DNA from: Polynucleobacter sphagniphilus
GTDB lineage: Bacteria > Pseudomonadota > Gammaproteobacteria > Burkholderiales > Burkholderiaceae
Direction: 5' to 3'
DNA length: 64,000 nt
NCBI RefSeq assembly: GCF_001953355.1
Contig: NZ_MPIY01000001.1
Location: 248,001-312,000 of the forward strand
In this document: in pieces, positions 20,807-28,713 of the stretch
Layout: each line of letters begins with the position of its first letter
How positions within the stretch are numbered: position 1 is the first letter of the stretch
The notes under the pieces: generated by a model
The model's input: the letters and a program-made list of their open reading frames with translations, nothing else
Database searches by the model: none
Told to the model about the DNA's origin: nothing
Translations under genes and position numbers: made by a program

Positions 20807-23080
20807 TTAATGTCGTGCCTGCCAACGGGTTAATAACAAGGCATTAGACAGTACGCAGAAGCTCGATAGTGCCATGGCGCTGCCAGCTAACATGGGTGAT
20901 AGGTAGCCAAAAGCTGCAAGCGGAATGCCAGTAGCGTTAAAGATAAAGGCCCAAAATAAGTTTTGCCGAATCTTGTCCCATGTTTTTTTGGAGATATCGA
21001 TCGCGTCTGCTACTAGACCGGGGTCGTCTCGCATTAAGGTAATTCCAGCAGCTTGCATTGCTACATCTGTACCGGTTGACATGGCCATGCCAACATCGGC
21101 AACAGCGAGTGCAGGTGCATCATTGATGCCATCACCCACCATGGCTACCCATTGTTTTTTCCCGGTTGACTCTGAGCTTTTGAGTTTCTCAATAATGAGT
21201 GCTTTATCACTGGGTAGGCTTTGGGCAAATACTTCGTCGATCCCAATGGAGTGGGCTACACGTTCTGCGGCGGACTTGTTATCTCCTGAAAGCATCACGG
21301 CACGAATACCCAACTCTTTTAAAGCTTGAATAGCTATTCCTGCATTGACCTTTAGTTCGTCACCAAAAGCAAAGGCGGCTATTGGGGTGGATGAAACTAC
21401 ATTGATCAAAATAGAAACGGTCTGACCCGCCTCAAAACAGGGTTGTACTTTTTTCATCACCATTGGAAGAGCAGGATTTTGCTTCAGTGACACAACGCCT
21501 TGTAAGCTCAACAACATTCCATTCCATGGTCCTAAACCTGGGCATCCTTCAATGCCAACGCCGGGTAATGCTTTGCTTTGTGAGGCTTTAATAGGAGTAA
21601 GTCCCTTTTCTGTGGCTGCCTCGATTAATGCTTTAGCTAGAGGGTGTTCACTACCGAGCTGGAGTCCTGCAGCTGTCATCAATGCAAAATCAGCATCTAT
21701 GCTTGTCTCGAATGTAATCAGATCTAAGAGTCTAGGCTTACCAATTGTCAATGTGCCAGTTTTATCAAAAGCCACGATACTGAGGCGATGCGCTAACTCT
21801 AAAACCTGAGGGTCTTTAATCAGAATGCCAAATCGAGCAGCTACCCCAGTACCCGCCATAATGGCTGCAGGTGTGGCTAAGCCCAGAGCGCATGGGCAAG
21901 CAATGACCAAGACAGCAACCGATCGAAGAACAGCGATTGCTACCGAGTGGTAATAAAACCAATTACTCAGGCCCGTAATAAGCGCAATCACAATCACTGC
22001 GGGTACAAAAATGGCGCTCACATGATCTACTAATTTTTGAATAGGCGCTTTTTGTACTTGAGCATCTTCTACCAAGGAAATAATTTTTGATAGAACGCTT
22101 TCTATGCCAACTGCCTGAGCCTCTACGACTAAAACGCCTTCGCCATTTAATGCGCCACCAATTAGCTTTGCACCAAACTCTTTTTTGATGGGCTCACTTT
22201 CACCGGTGATAAGTGATTCGTCAACATGACTGCTTCCAGAAAGGATGACGCCATCAACAGGGATGCGCTCACCGGGTAATACCAAGACACGATCTCCTGG
22301 CAGCACCTGGTCAAGCGGGAGGTCCTGATAGTGGTCGCTTGTAGCTGCTTGATGATCGAGATTGAAGTTGGTATTGAGTACCTTGGCGTGCTCTGGCCAT
22401 AGTTTTTGTAATGCACGGATTGCTTCGCTCGTTTGTTTTTTGGCGCGCGCTTCCAGCCATTTGCCAAGTAAGACCATGCAAATGATGACGGCTGAGCCTT
22501 CAAAATAAAGCTCATGATGTTGATGGGGAAAGGCCAGGATTTGATACACACTCAGGCCATAAGCAGCGCTGGTGCCTAATGCCACCAATAAATCCATATT
22601 GCCCACGCCGGCCCTGAGTGATTTAAAGCCTGCAAGATAGAAGCGCCAGCCTAGAATCAATTGTACTGGTGTGGCTAGGGCTAATTGCCAGTTGGGCGAT
22701 AAAGACCAATCAATACCAAATGGCATGAGCAGCATTGGCAGAAACAGGGGCGCAGAGAGAGTAAAGCTGAGTAATACTCGGCCTAGACCATCCGCTTTCC
22801 AGAATGATTGCACTTGCTTGCTTGCCGGCGTTCCTTGCGGCGCACTGATTTTGGCTTCGTAACCAGTTTTTTGAACTACTTCAATCACGTCCGCAAGGCT
22901 TGGTCCCGAACCGGATTTAATGCGTATGCGGGCCTGTTCAGTCGCTAGGTTGACGGTTGCTGCCTGCACTCCAGGAATCTTGCTTAAAGCCTTTTCTACG
23001 CGCCCCACGCATGAGGCACAAGTCATTCCCCCAATATCCAGGGAATAAAACTCGGAATTTGTCTGTTTTGGGCTATTCAT
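20807..23080 (-). CDS. copA: Copper-translocating P-type ATPase
   Basis: A 757-residue P1B-type ATPase exporting Cu(I). It has one N-terminal heavy-metal domain (GMTCASC, C21 and C24). The membrane metal-site motif is C395-P396-C397, and the phosphorylated aspartate is D439 in DKTGTLT. Further motifs are an HP pair in GSEHPLAKAL, GDGINDAPAL in the hinge and TGES in the actuator domain. It is divergent from a CopZ-like chaperone gene, with 70 nt between starts. I did not find a convincing CueR-type operator there. Confidence 0.94.
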   Translation of the reverse strand: MNSPKQTNSEFYSLDIGGMTCASCVGRVEKALSKIPGVQAATVNLATEQARIRIKSGSGPSLADVIEVVQKTGYEAKISAPQGTPASKQVQSFWKADGLGRVLLSFTLSAPLFLPMLLMPFGIDWSLSPNWQLALATPVQLILGWRFYLAGFKSLRAGVGNMDLLVALGTSAAYGLSVYQILAFPHQHHELYFEGSAVIICMVLLGKWLEARAKKQTSEAIRALQKLWPEHAKVLNTNFNLDHQAATSDHYQDLPLDQVLPGDRVLVLPGERIPVDGVILSGSSHVDESLITGESEPIKKEFGAKLIGGALNGEGVLVVEAQAVGIESVLSKIISLVEDAQVQKAPIQKLVDHVSAIFVPAVIVIALITGLSNWFYYHSVAIAVLRSVAVLVIACPCALGLATPAAIMAGTGVAARFGILIKDPQVLELAHRLSIVAFDKTGTLTIGKPRLLDLITFETSIDADFALMTAAGLQLGSEHPLAKALIEAATEKGLTPIKASQSKALPGVGIEGCPGLGPWNGMLLSLQGVVSLKQNPALPMVMKKVQPCFEAGQTVSILINVVSSTPIAAFAFGDELKVNAGIAIQALKELGIRAVMLSGDNKSAAERVAHSIGIDEVFAQSLPSDKALIIEKLKSSESTGKKQWVAMVGDGINDAPALAVADVGMAMSTGTDVAMQAAGITLMRDDPGLVADAIDISKKTWDKIRQNLFWAFIFNATGIPLAAFGYLSPMLAGSAMALSSFCVLSNALLLTRWQARH

Positions 23081-23150
23081 ATCGACGATAATCTACTTTA
23101 AGCCCTAAAAAGGCTAGATAGTGCGATTTCAATAGAGGATAGGAAAGTTA

Positions 23151-23345
23151 ATGTTAACTCTGACAGTTTCTGGGATGACCTGCGGCGGCTGTATTAAGGC
23201 CATTACCCGCGCTTTACAGGTGCAAGATCCTGCTGCAACTGTAAAGGCAGATTTGGCAAGCCAAACTGTCGAGGTTCAGTCCAGTCTGAGTCCAGAGTTA
23301 ACCCGCCAAATTATTGGTGATGCTGGTTTTCCGGTAATTGATTAA
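23151..23345 (+). CDS. copZ: Copper chaperone, heavy-metal-associated domain
   Basis: A 64-residue single HMA domain with the metal-binding motif GMTCGGC (C11 and C14). This type of small protein carries Cu(I) to CopA or to a regulator in the cytoplasm. It is divergent from copA. The ribosome-binding site AGGAAAG lies 7 nt before the ATG. About 95 nt downstream without a gene separate it from mrp. Confidence 0.88.
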   Translation: MLTLTVSGMTCGGCIKAITRALQVQDPAATVKADLASQTVEVQSSLSPELTRQIIGDAGFPVID

Positions 23346-23440
23346 ATTTTTTGTATTTGGCAGGGAATTTATTCGCTTTGAGCAAATATTTCTTTATGGG
23401 GTTAATCTACGCCCCATTCATTCAATTGTAGGAGAGCGTT

Positions 23441-24529
23441 GTGGCGGTTACTGAAGAGCTTGTAAAGAATGTATTGAAGGATCTGATTGATCCCAATACG
23501 AAGATTGATTTTGTCACAGCCAAAACAATCAAAAACCTCAAAATTGAGAACGGCGATATTAGTTTGGATATCGTTTTAGCTTATCCAGCCAAAAGTCAAT
23601 TTGATTCGATTCGTAAGTCGGTGATTAATACCTTACGCAGTATTGAAGGTGTTACCAATGTCAGCGTGAATGTTTCTAGCAACATCGTCTCTCATGCGGT
23701 TCAGCGCGGCGTTAAATTGCTACCAGGCGTTAAAAATATTATTGCAATTGCCAGTGGTAAGGGCGGCGTTGGAAAATCCACCACTGCAGTCAACCTGGCG
23801 TTGGCACTAGCTGCTGAAGGGGCTCAGGTTGGCATCTTGGATGCTGATATCTATGGCCCTAGTCAGCCGATGATGCTTGGCATTACCGGCAGACCAGAAT
23901 CGGTTGAGGAAAATACGATTGAGCCAATGGAAGGTCATGGTCTTCAAGCAAGCTCGATTGGATTTTTGATTGAAGAGGATAGCCCGATGGTGTGGCGCGG
24001 ACCGATGGTCACCTCTGCGTTGGAGCAACTTCTTCGTCAAACCCGCTGGCGTGATTTGGATTACCTCATCGTCGATATGCCACCTGGTACAGGTGATATC
24101 GCTCTGACTTTATCGCAGAAGGTGCCCGTTACTGGCGCAGTGATTGTCACTACTCCGCAAGACATCGCCCTATTAGATGCGCGCAAGGGCCTTAAGATGT
24201 TTGAGAAAGTGGGTGTGCCCATCATTGGCATTATTGAAAACATGAGTACCTACGTATGCCCGAATTGTGGCCATGAAGAACATGTCTTTGGTTCTGGCGG
24301 TGGTGAAAAAATGGGCAAAGACTTTGACGCACCGTTTTTAGGTGCGCTACCCCTCAATCTTTCTATTCGGGAGCAGGCCGATGCAGGTAGGCCAACCGTG
24401 GTGGCCGATCCAGATGGTGCGATTAGTGCAATCTATAAGGGTATCGCAAGGCAAGTCGCCATCCGGGTTGCAAGCTTGTCTAAAGATATGAGCAGCAAAT
24501 TCCCAAATATCGTGATTCAAAATACCTAA
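23441..24529 (+). CDS. apbC: Iron-sulfur cluster carrier protein Mrp/ApbC
   Basis: A 362-residue protein with an N-terminal MIP18/DUF59 domain (residues 1-85) and a P-loop ATPase of the Mrp/NBP35 family. The P-loop is IAIASGKGGVGKSTTAVNLA near residue 103. The cluster-bridging pair is the CPNC motif near residue 271. It binds and passes 4Fe-4S clusters to target enzymes, and the formate dehydrogenase locus directly downstream needs many. The start is GTG with AGGAGAG 4 nt upstream. The next gene starts 6 nt after its stop. Confidence 0.94.
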   Translation: MAVTEELVKNVLKDLIDPNTKIDFVTAKTIKNLKIENGDISLDIVLAYPAKSQFDSIRKSVINTLRSIEGVTNVSVNVSSNIVSHAVQRGVKLLPGVKNIIAIASGKGGVGKSTTAVNLALALAAEGAQVGILDADIYGPSQPMMLGITGRPESVEENTIEPMEGHGLQASSIGFLIEEDSPMVWRGPMVTSALEQLLRQTRWRDLDYLIVDMPPGTGDIALTLSQKVPVTGAVIVTTPQDIALLDARKGLKMFEKVGVPIIGIIENMSTYVCPNCGHEEHVFGSGGGEKMGKDFDAPFLGALPLNLSIREQADAGRPTVVADPDGAISAIYKGIARQVAIRVASLSKDMSSKFPNIVIQNT

Positions 24530-24535
24530 GCAAAT

Positions 24536-25075
24536 ATGCGTTTTGCAGTCTTCATGCGCAAGCAGAACATCGACAATCCTTGGGTATCCTACAAATGGAT
24601 TCCTCAGGAAGTTCTGCCAGACCATGGGCAATTTTCTGTGCTTGAAGCGGGCTCAAAAGCGATTGTTGGTGAGTATCTGGGTAGGGATACTGATGGTGAA
24701 AATTGGATTTTCACTGGCTATGAGCTCAATCTTTTTCCAGATGAAGCCGAGGGCTACTACTTAAACATCGCTGCCGATAATCCATGCTGGTTCGTGATGT
24801 GGCGCCTTGAAGAGGACTTTGTTCAATACATTGACAGCCAATCGCTTGCCATGGCGAAAGACTCGGAAACGATTGCAGTGCCACATCGGATTTGTCTGAG
24901 CTATAACGAGGCGGCTCGCTTAATGGATGGCGGTGAGTCAGTCGATGCGGTGCCCTTAAGTATTGAGTGCGCTTCATGGCTGCAAGATTATGTAAATACC
25001 CATTACAAACCTGAACCGAAAAAACGCCATCGACCCGCCTCTTTCAAGGGTGCCGAGCGTCCAGCGGAGGAATAA
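24536..25075 (+). CDS. DUF3305 protein of the formate dehydrogenase locus
   Basis: A 179-residue protein of the DUF3305 family, recognised by WVSYKWIPQEVLPD near the start and PCWFVMWRLEED near residue 84. This family occurs almost only beside molybdenum formate dehydrogenase genes together with DUF3306; an assembly or maturation role is assumed but not proven. The C-terminus is basic and disordered. It follows mrp by 6 nt and overlaps the DUF3306 gene by one base (TAATG), so the locus may be transcribed from the mrp promoter. Confidence 0.85.
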   Translation: MRFAVFMRKQNIDNPWVSYKWIPQEVLPDHGQFSVLEAGSKAIVGEYLGRDTDGENWIFTGYELNLFPDEAEGYYLNIAADNPCWFVMWRLEEDFVQYIDSQSLAMAKDSETIAVPHRICLSYNEAARLMDGGESVDAVPLSIECASWLQDYVNTHYKPEPKKRHRPASFKGAERPAEE

Positions 25076-25593
25076 TGTCAGAGGGATTTCTGAAGCGCTG
25101 GTCGCGTCGCAAGACTGAAATAGAAAGCTCAGAGGTAAAGCCGCTGGAAGATTCTGCGCAGCAATCTGATATCGCTAAGCCGTCTCAGAATGTGAATGAG
25201 TCAGCATATGGTGATCAAAAACCGCCAGTAACAATGGACGATGTCGAAAAGATCGATGCATTTGCCCCAGATTTTTCTGCTTTTATGAAGCCTGGAGTTG
25301 ATCCTGCGATACAGCAGGCTGCCTTGAAGAAGATGTTTACAGACCCTCATTTCAATGTGATGGATCGCTTAGATATTTACATTGATGACTACTCCCAGCC
25401 CGATCCATTGCCTACTGAGACGCTCAAAAGAATGGTGCAGTCCGATATGCTTGAGCTGTTTCGTAAGGATGAAGTGAGTCAACCAGCAGAAATTGAAGAA
25501 TCTATTCATGCAAAGCAAGCCTTACTATCAGATAGTGAGGGCGATAGCTCTATTGCTGATAGCACTATTAAGACAATCCACAAAGAAGAGTAA
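25075..25593 (+). CDS. DUF3306 protein of the formate dehydrogenase locus
   Basis: A 172-residue protein of the DUF3306 family. FLKRWSRRKTE lies at the N-terminus, and ALKKMFTDPHFNVMDRLDIYIDDYS near residues 78-102 is the core family signature. The rest is acidic and low in complexity. It accompanies DUF3305 beside formate dehydrogenase genes; its function is unknown. It is linked by TAATG one-base overlaps to the genes on both sides. Confidence 0.86.
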   Translation: MSEGFLKRWSRRKTEIESSEVKPLEDSAQQSDIAKPSQNVNESAYGDQKPPVTMDDVEKIDAFAPDFSAFMKPGVDPAIQQAALKKMFTDPHFNVMDRLDIYIDDYSQPDPLPTETLKRMVQSDMLELFRKDEVSQPAEIEESIHAKQALLSDSEGDSSIADSTIKTIHKEE

Positions 25594-27683
25594 TGAGTCA
25601 GAAATTAATTTGTAACTGCAACGAGACAATGCCTTTGGACTCGAAGGCCTTGGGCTTGCCTATACACACCTCCTTATGCAGACAAGAGGTGGGCTCCTTC
25701 TTAAAGGCTCTTGATGGTGATGATGCTGTGCTGGTTGCTTGCACGCAAGAGGGTGCATTGTTTGGTGAGCTAGCTGAGCAGTCTGGTAAACCATTGGTGG
25801 CGCCATTGCGCTTTGTCAATATTCGCGAATATGCTGGCTGGACTCAAGAGGCAAAACAATCGGGCCCTAAGATTACGGCATTGCTTGCTTTGGCAGATAT
25901 GCCTCAAGCGGAACCAGTTCCTGTAGTCTCTTACGAAAGCGGCGGGAGCTTATTGATCATTGGCGCAGCAGAGCAGGCCTTACCTTGGGCCGACAAACTC
26001 AATACTGCCTTGGATGTTTCTGTCTTATGTACGAAGGCTGGTGATCTGCCCTTGTCACGTACTTTTCCAATTTACAGCGGCGAAGTATCTAAATTAGAGG
26101 GATTCTTGGGGTCTTTTTCAGTAGATTGGAATTTACAAAATCCCATTGACCCTGAGATGTGTACACGTTGCGGTGCTTGTGTTGAGGTTTGTCCAGAGCA
26201 AGCAATTAATGCCTCTTTTCAGATTGATCTAGATAAGTGCAAATCACATCGTGCTTGCGTAACAGCGTGTGCGGGTATTGGTGCTATTGCATTTGATCGT
26301 ATAGATACTAAGCGCAGCGGTGAATTTGATCTGATTTTGGATCTTCGCTCTGATCCAAAGATGCCCATGAGCCAAACCCCCCAAGGTTACTTTGCCCCTG
26401 GCCCAGATCCATTTGATCAGGCTCTGGCTGCCAATGAATTGCTCGGCATGGTTGGAGAATTTGAGAAGCCTAAATATTTCGTCTACAACGAAAAGATTTG
26501 CGCTCATGGTAGAAACGGACAGGTTGGGTGTAGTGCCTGTATTGATGTTTGTTCAACTGGCGCAATTCGTTCTATTTTCAAAAGTGGCCAAGGCCATGTT
26601 GAGGTGAATCCTAATTTATGTATGGGTTGCGGTGCTTGTTCAACAGTTTGCCCATCCGGTGCCATGCGCTACAACTACCCGAGCGTTGCCCATCAAGGTA
26701 AAGAAATAAAAGCGCTCGCTACTGTATTTATCACTGAGACTACCAAACAAAATCGCACGGTAGCGCCTACTTTATTGCTCCATACCCTAGAGGCTGGCGC
26801 TCAATTACTCGATGGCTTAGGGCGCGCCGCCCATATTCAGTCAAAGCAATTTGAAGGCTTACCTTCCTATGTATTGCCATATGGTATTGAGCATATTGCG
26901 TCGACTGGAATGGAGTTCTGGTTGGGCGCCTTAAGTTATGGCTTTGGCGAAGTTGTATTGCTTCTGAGTGGTGAAGAGGATCCTGCATATCGTGCCGCAC
27001 TTGAAATACAGGTGGATGTTGCCAATACGGTTCTGCAGGCCTATGGATTCACTCCTCGTATTCAGATGGCATGCGTCAGTTCATCAAAGGACTTAAGTGC
27101 AGTCTCAGTGGTGATGGGGCAATTGCGTCAACGCGGCCCATTGCCTTCCTTGGGGGCTCCAGCCAGTTTTGGTTTGAGTATCCAAAAGCGAGAGACTTTA
27201 GAGGTCATCCTGGAGTATTTGCAAAAACATGCCAAGACACCTCTGCCAGATCAGGGCAGCGCTCTACCAAAAGCATCCCCCTTGGGTGGCCTACAAATGA
27301 ATTCCGAGGCATGCACTTTATGCATGTCTTGTGTGGGCAGCTGTCCAGAGGGCGCTTTATTGGACAACCCGGATGAACCTAAGCTCTCTTTTATTGAGAA
27401 GAATTGCGTACAGTGCGGTATTTGCGTGAAGACTTGCCCAGAAGAGGCTTTGTCCTTGCTTCCCCGTTTAGTGAATGTTGAGCAACGTAAGCAACGCATG
27501 GTTTTGAATGAAACCCAGGCATTTCACTGCATTAGCTGTGGCAAACCGATGGGCACTCTGAAAATGGTCAATTTGATGTTATCAAAGCTATCAACCCATG
27601 GAGCCTTTTCTGGCTCCGCCCTGGATAGACTCAAAATGTGTGGTGACTGTCGTGTAGTTGATATGGTGAAAAAAGAGCTATGA
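25593..27683 (+). CDS. Multi-cluster 4Fe-4S polyferredoxin of the formate dehydrogenase locus
   Basis: A 696-residue protein with an unusual number of ferredoxin motifs: CTRCGACVEVCP near residue 190, a partner CKSHRACVTAC, CSACIDVC near 315, CMGCGACSTVCP near 345, CTLCMSCVGSCP near 575 and CVQCGICVKTCP near 607. A C-terminal CISCGKPMG...CGDC zinc-ribbon-like part follows. The middle region (residues 380-560) has few cysteines. It sits between DUF3306 and a TorD-like chaperone and is probably an electron-transfer or maturation factor for the formate dehydrogenase. It overlaps the next gene by 4 nt. Confidence 0.85.
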   Translation: MSQKLICNCNETMPLDSKALGLPIHTSLCRQEVGSFLKALDGDDAVLVACTQEGALFGELAEQSGKPLVAPLRFVNIREYAGWTQEAKQSGPKITALLALADMPQAEPVPVVSYESGGSLLIIGAAEQALPWADKLNTALDVSVLCTKAGDLPLSRTFPIYSGEVSKLEGFLGSFSVDWNLQNPIDPEMCTRCGACVEVCPEQAINASFQIDLDKCKSHRACVTACAGIGAIAFDRIDTKRSGEFDLILDLRSDPKMPMSQTPQGYFAPGPDPFDQALAANELLGMVGEFEKPKYFVYNEKICAHGRNGQVGCSACIDVCSTGAIRSIFKSGQGHVEVNPNLCMGCGACSTVCPSGAMRYNYPSVAHQGKEIKALATVFITETTKQNRTVAPTLLLHTLEAGAQLLDGLGRAAHIQSKQFEGLPSYVLPYGIEHIASTGMEFWLGALSYGFGEVVLLLSGEEDPAYRAALEIQVDVANTVLQAYGFTPRIQMACVSSSKDLSAVSVVMGQLRQRGPLPSLGAPASFGLSIQKRETLEVILEYLQKHAKTPLPDQGSALPKASPLGGLQMNSEACTLCMSCVGSCPEGALLDNPDEPKLSFIEKNCVQCGICVKTCPEEALSLLPRLVNVEQRKQRMVLNETQAFHCISCGKPMGTLKMVNLMLSKLSTHGAFSGSALDRLKMCGDCRVVDMVKKEL

Positions 27684-28327
27684 AAGAGTTAAGGAAAGAA
27701 GAAAATGCGATTGAGGTAGGTGAGATTGGCTTGCCCGAGGATCTTGCCCGTGCTGATCTCTATGGCTTGATTGCACGCTTCTTTTACCAACCGCCAGATC
27801 AGGAGTTGCTAGATCAAATTGCTGCTTCAGCTGCAGATGAGGCTTCTCAGTCCTCTGAGGGGAATGCCCCTCTTGCACAGGTATGGTTGAGTGTCGTTGA
27901 GGTGGCTAAAAATAATTCAGCAAAAGCTTGGCATGATGAGTTTGATTTGAATTTCATCAGCGTTGGTCGGCCCAATGTGATTTTGAATGGATCTTTTTAT
28001 ATGGCTGGTCATTTAAATGAAAAGCCTCTCATCGAAATTAGGCGAGCATTAGACGCTTTTGGGCTTGAATCTGCCCAGGAAATTACCGAGACTGAAGATC
28101 ATATTTCTTCCCTTTGCGAAGTCATGCGTTATTTGATTGCTGGAGACGACGTCGAGGTTTCTAACCTGACCAATCAGCAAATATTCTTCAATGCCCATAT
28201 ACGGCCTTGGTACGAGCAATTATGTGAAGCTATTGAGGAAATTCCGGAAATGCATCTGTATCACCCAGTTGCTGCGCTCACCCGAGAATTTTTGGATATC
28301 GAGGGCCACAGTTTCGATATGTTGTAA
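27680..28327 (+). CDS. TorD/DmsD family molecular chaperone
   Basis: A 215-residue all-helical protein. RADLYGLIARFFYQPPDQELLDQIA near residue 28 and YHPVAALTREFLDIEGHSFDML at the C-terminus are typical of TorD-like chaperones. The central block HDEFDLNFISVG is also characteristic. Such chaperones bind the Tat signal peptide of a molybdoenzyme and hold it for cofactor insertion. The likely client is the Tat-dependent formate dehydrogenase alpha subunit encoded 386 nt downstream. Confidence 0.87.
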   Translation: MKELRKEENAIEVGEIGLPEDLARADLYGLIARFFYQPPDQELLDQIAASAADEASQSSEGNAPLAQVWLSVVEVAKNNSAKAWHDEFDLNFISVGRPNVILNGSFYMAGHLNEKPLIEIRRALDAFGLESAQEITETEDHISSLCEVMRYLIAGDDVEVSNLTNQQIFFNAHIRPWYEQLCEAIEEIPEMHLYHPVAALTREFLDIEGHSFDML

Positions 28328-28397
28328 TGTTGCAGTGCACTAATAAATGCCCCGGATTTTGCTCAAAAACTGCAAAAAATACCAATAGCCTATAAAA

Positions 28398-28411
28398 TTG
28401 ATGCAAATCAA
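28398..28411. promoter_or_regulatory. FNR/CRP-type box TTGAT-N4-ATCAA before the fdh structural genes
   Basis: TTGATGCAAATCAA is an exact match to the FNR consensus TTGAT-N4-ATCAA, and the symmetry extends one T/A base pair each side and more (AATTGAT...ATCAATT, 28396-28413). It sits directly after a TATAAA (28391-28396), with its centre 30 nt before the next ATG. If TATAAA is the -10 box, the site covers the transcription start, which would suit repression by an FNR-type regulator. The match is seen; the regulator is inferred. Confidence 0.55.
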
Positions 28412-28434
28412 TTATTAATAAAAACGGATACGCC

Positions 28435-28656
28435 ATGAGCTCAAAAAAGCCCGCCTCAGCAGCAAAGGGTAATCAAGCTTCACGCCGCCAATTTTTCATT
28501 GGGGCGGGAGCAGCAGTCGGTGCTGCAGCCATTATTTCTCAAACTCCTGCAGGTAAAGCAGTGATCAAAGAGGTGACTTCTACTGTCACGGATAAAGTCG
28601 ATGGTTATCAAGCATCTGCACACATTCGAAAATATTACGCAACAACCTTGATTTAA
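28435..28656 (+). CDS. Small twin-arginine signal protein of formate dehydrogenase locus
   Basis: A 73-residue protein with a Tat signal (ASRRQFFIGAGAAVGAAAII, residues 15-34) and a short tail ending HIRKYYATTLI. Such small Tat-signal proteins are regularly found before the catalytic subunit gene in this type of formate dehydrogenase operon. They may help assembly or membrane attachment of the complex; no function is proven. An FNR-type box lies just upstream, and the catalytic subunit gene follows after 57 nt. Confidence 0.83.
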   Translation: MSSKKPASAAKGNQASRRQFFIGAGAAVGAAAIISQTPAGKAVIKEVTSTVTDKVDGYQASAHIRKYYATTLI

Positions 28657-28713
28657 TTCAAGGCTTGGTTTTTCAAAAAAATAAACATATAAAAAATTCC
28701 CTAGGTACGCCAC

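Noticed and set aside
23081..23150. CueR-type operator between copA and the chaperone gene
   Set aside because: I looked for a MerR-type dyad in a long spacer and saw none that was convincing.
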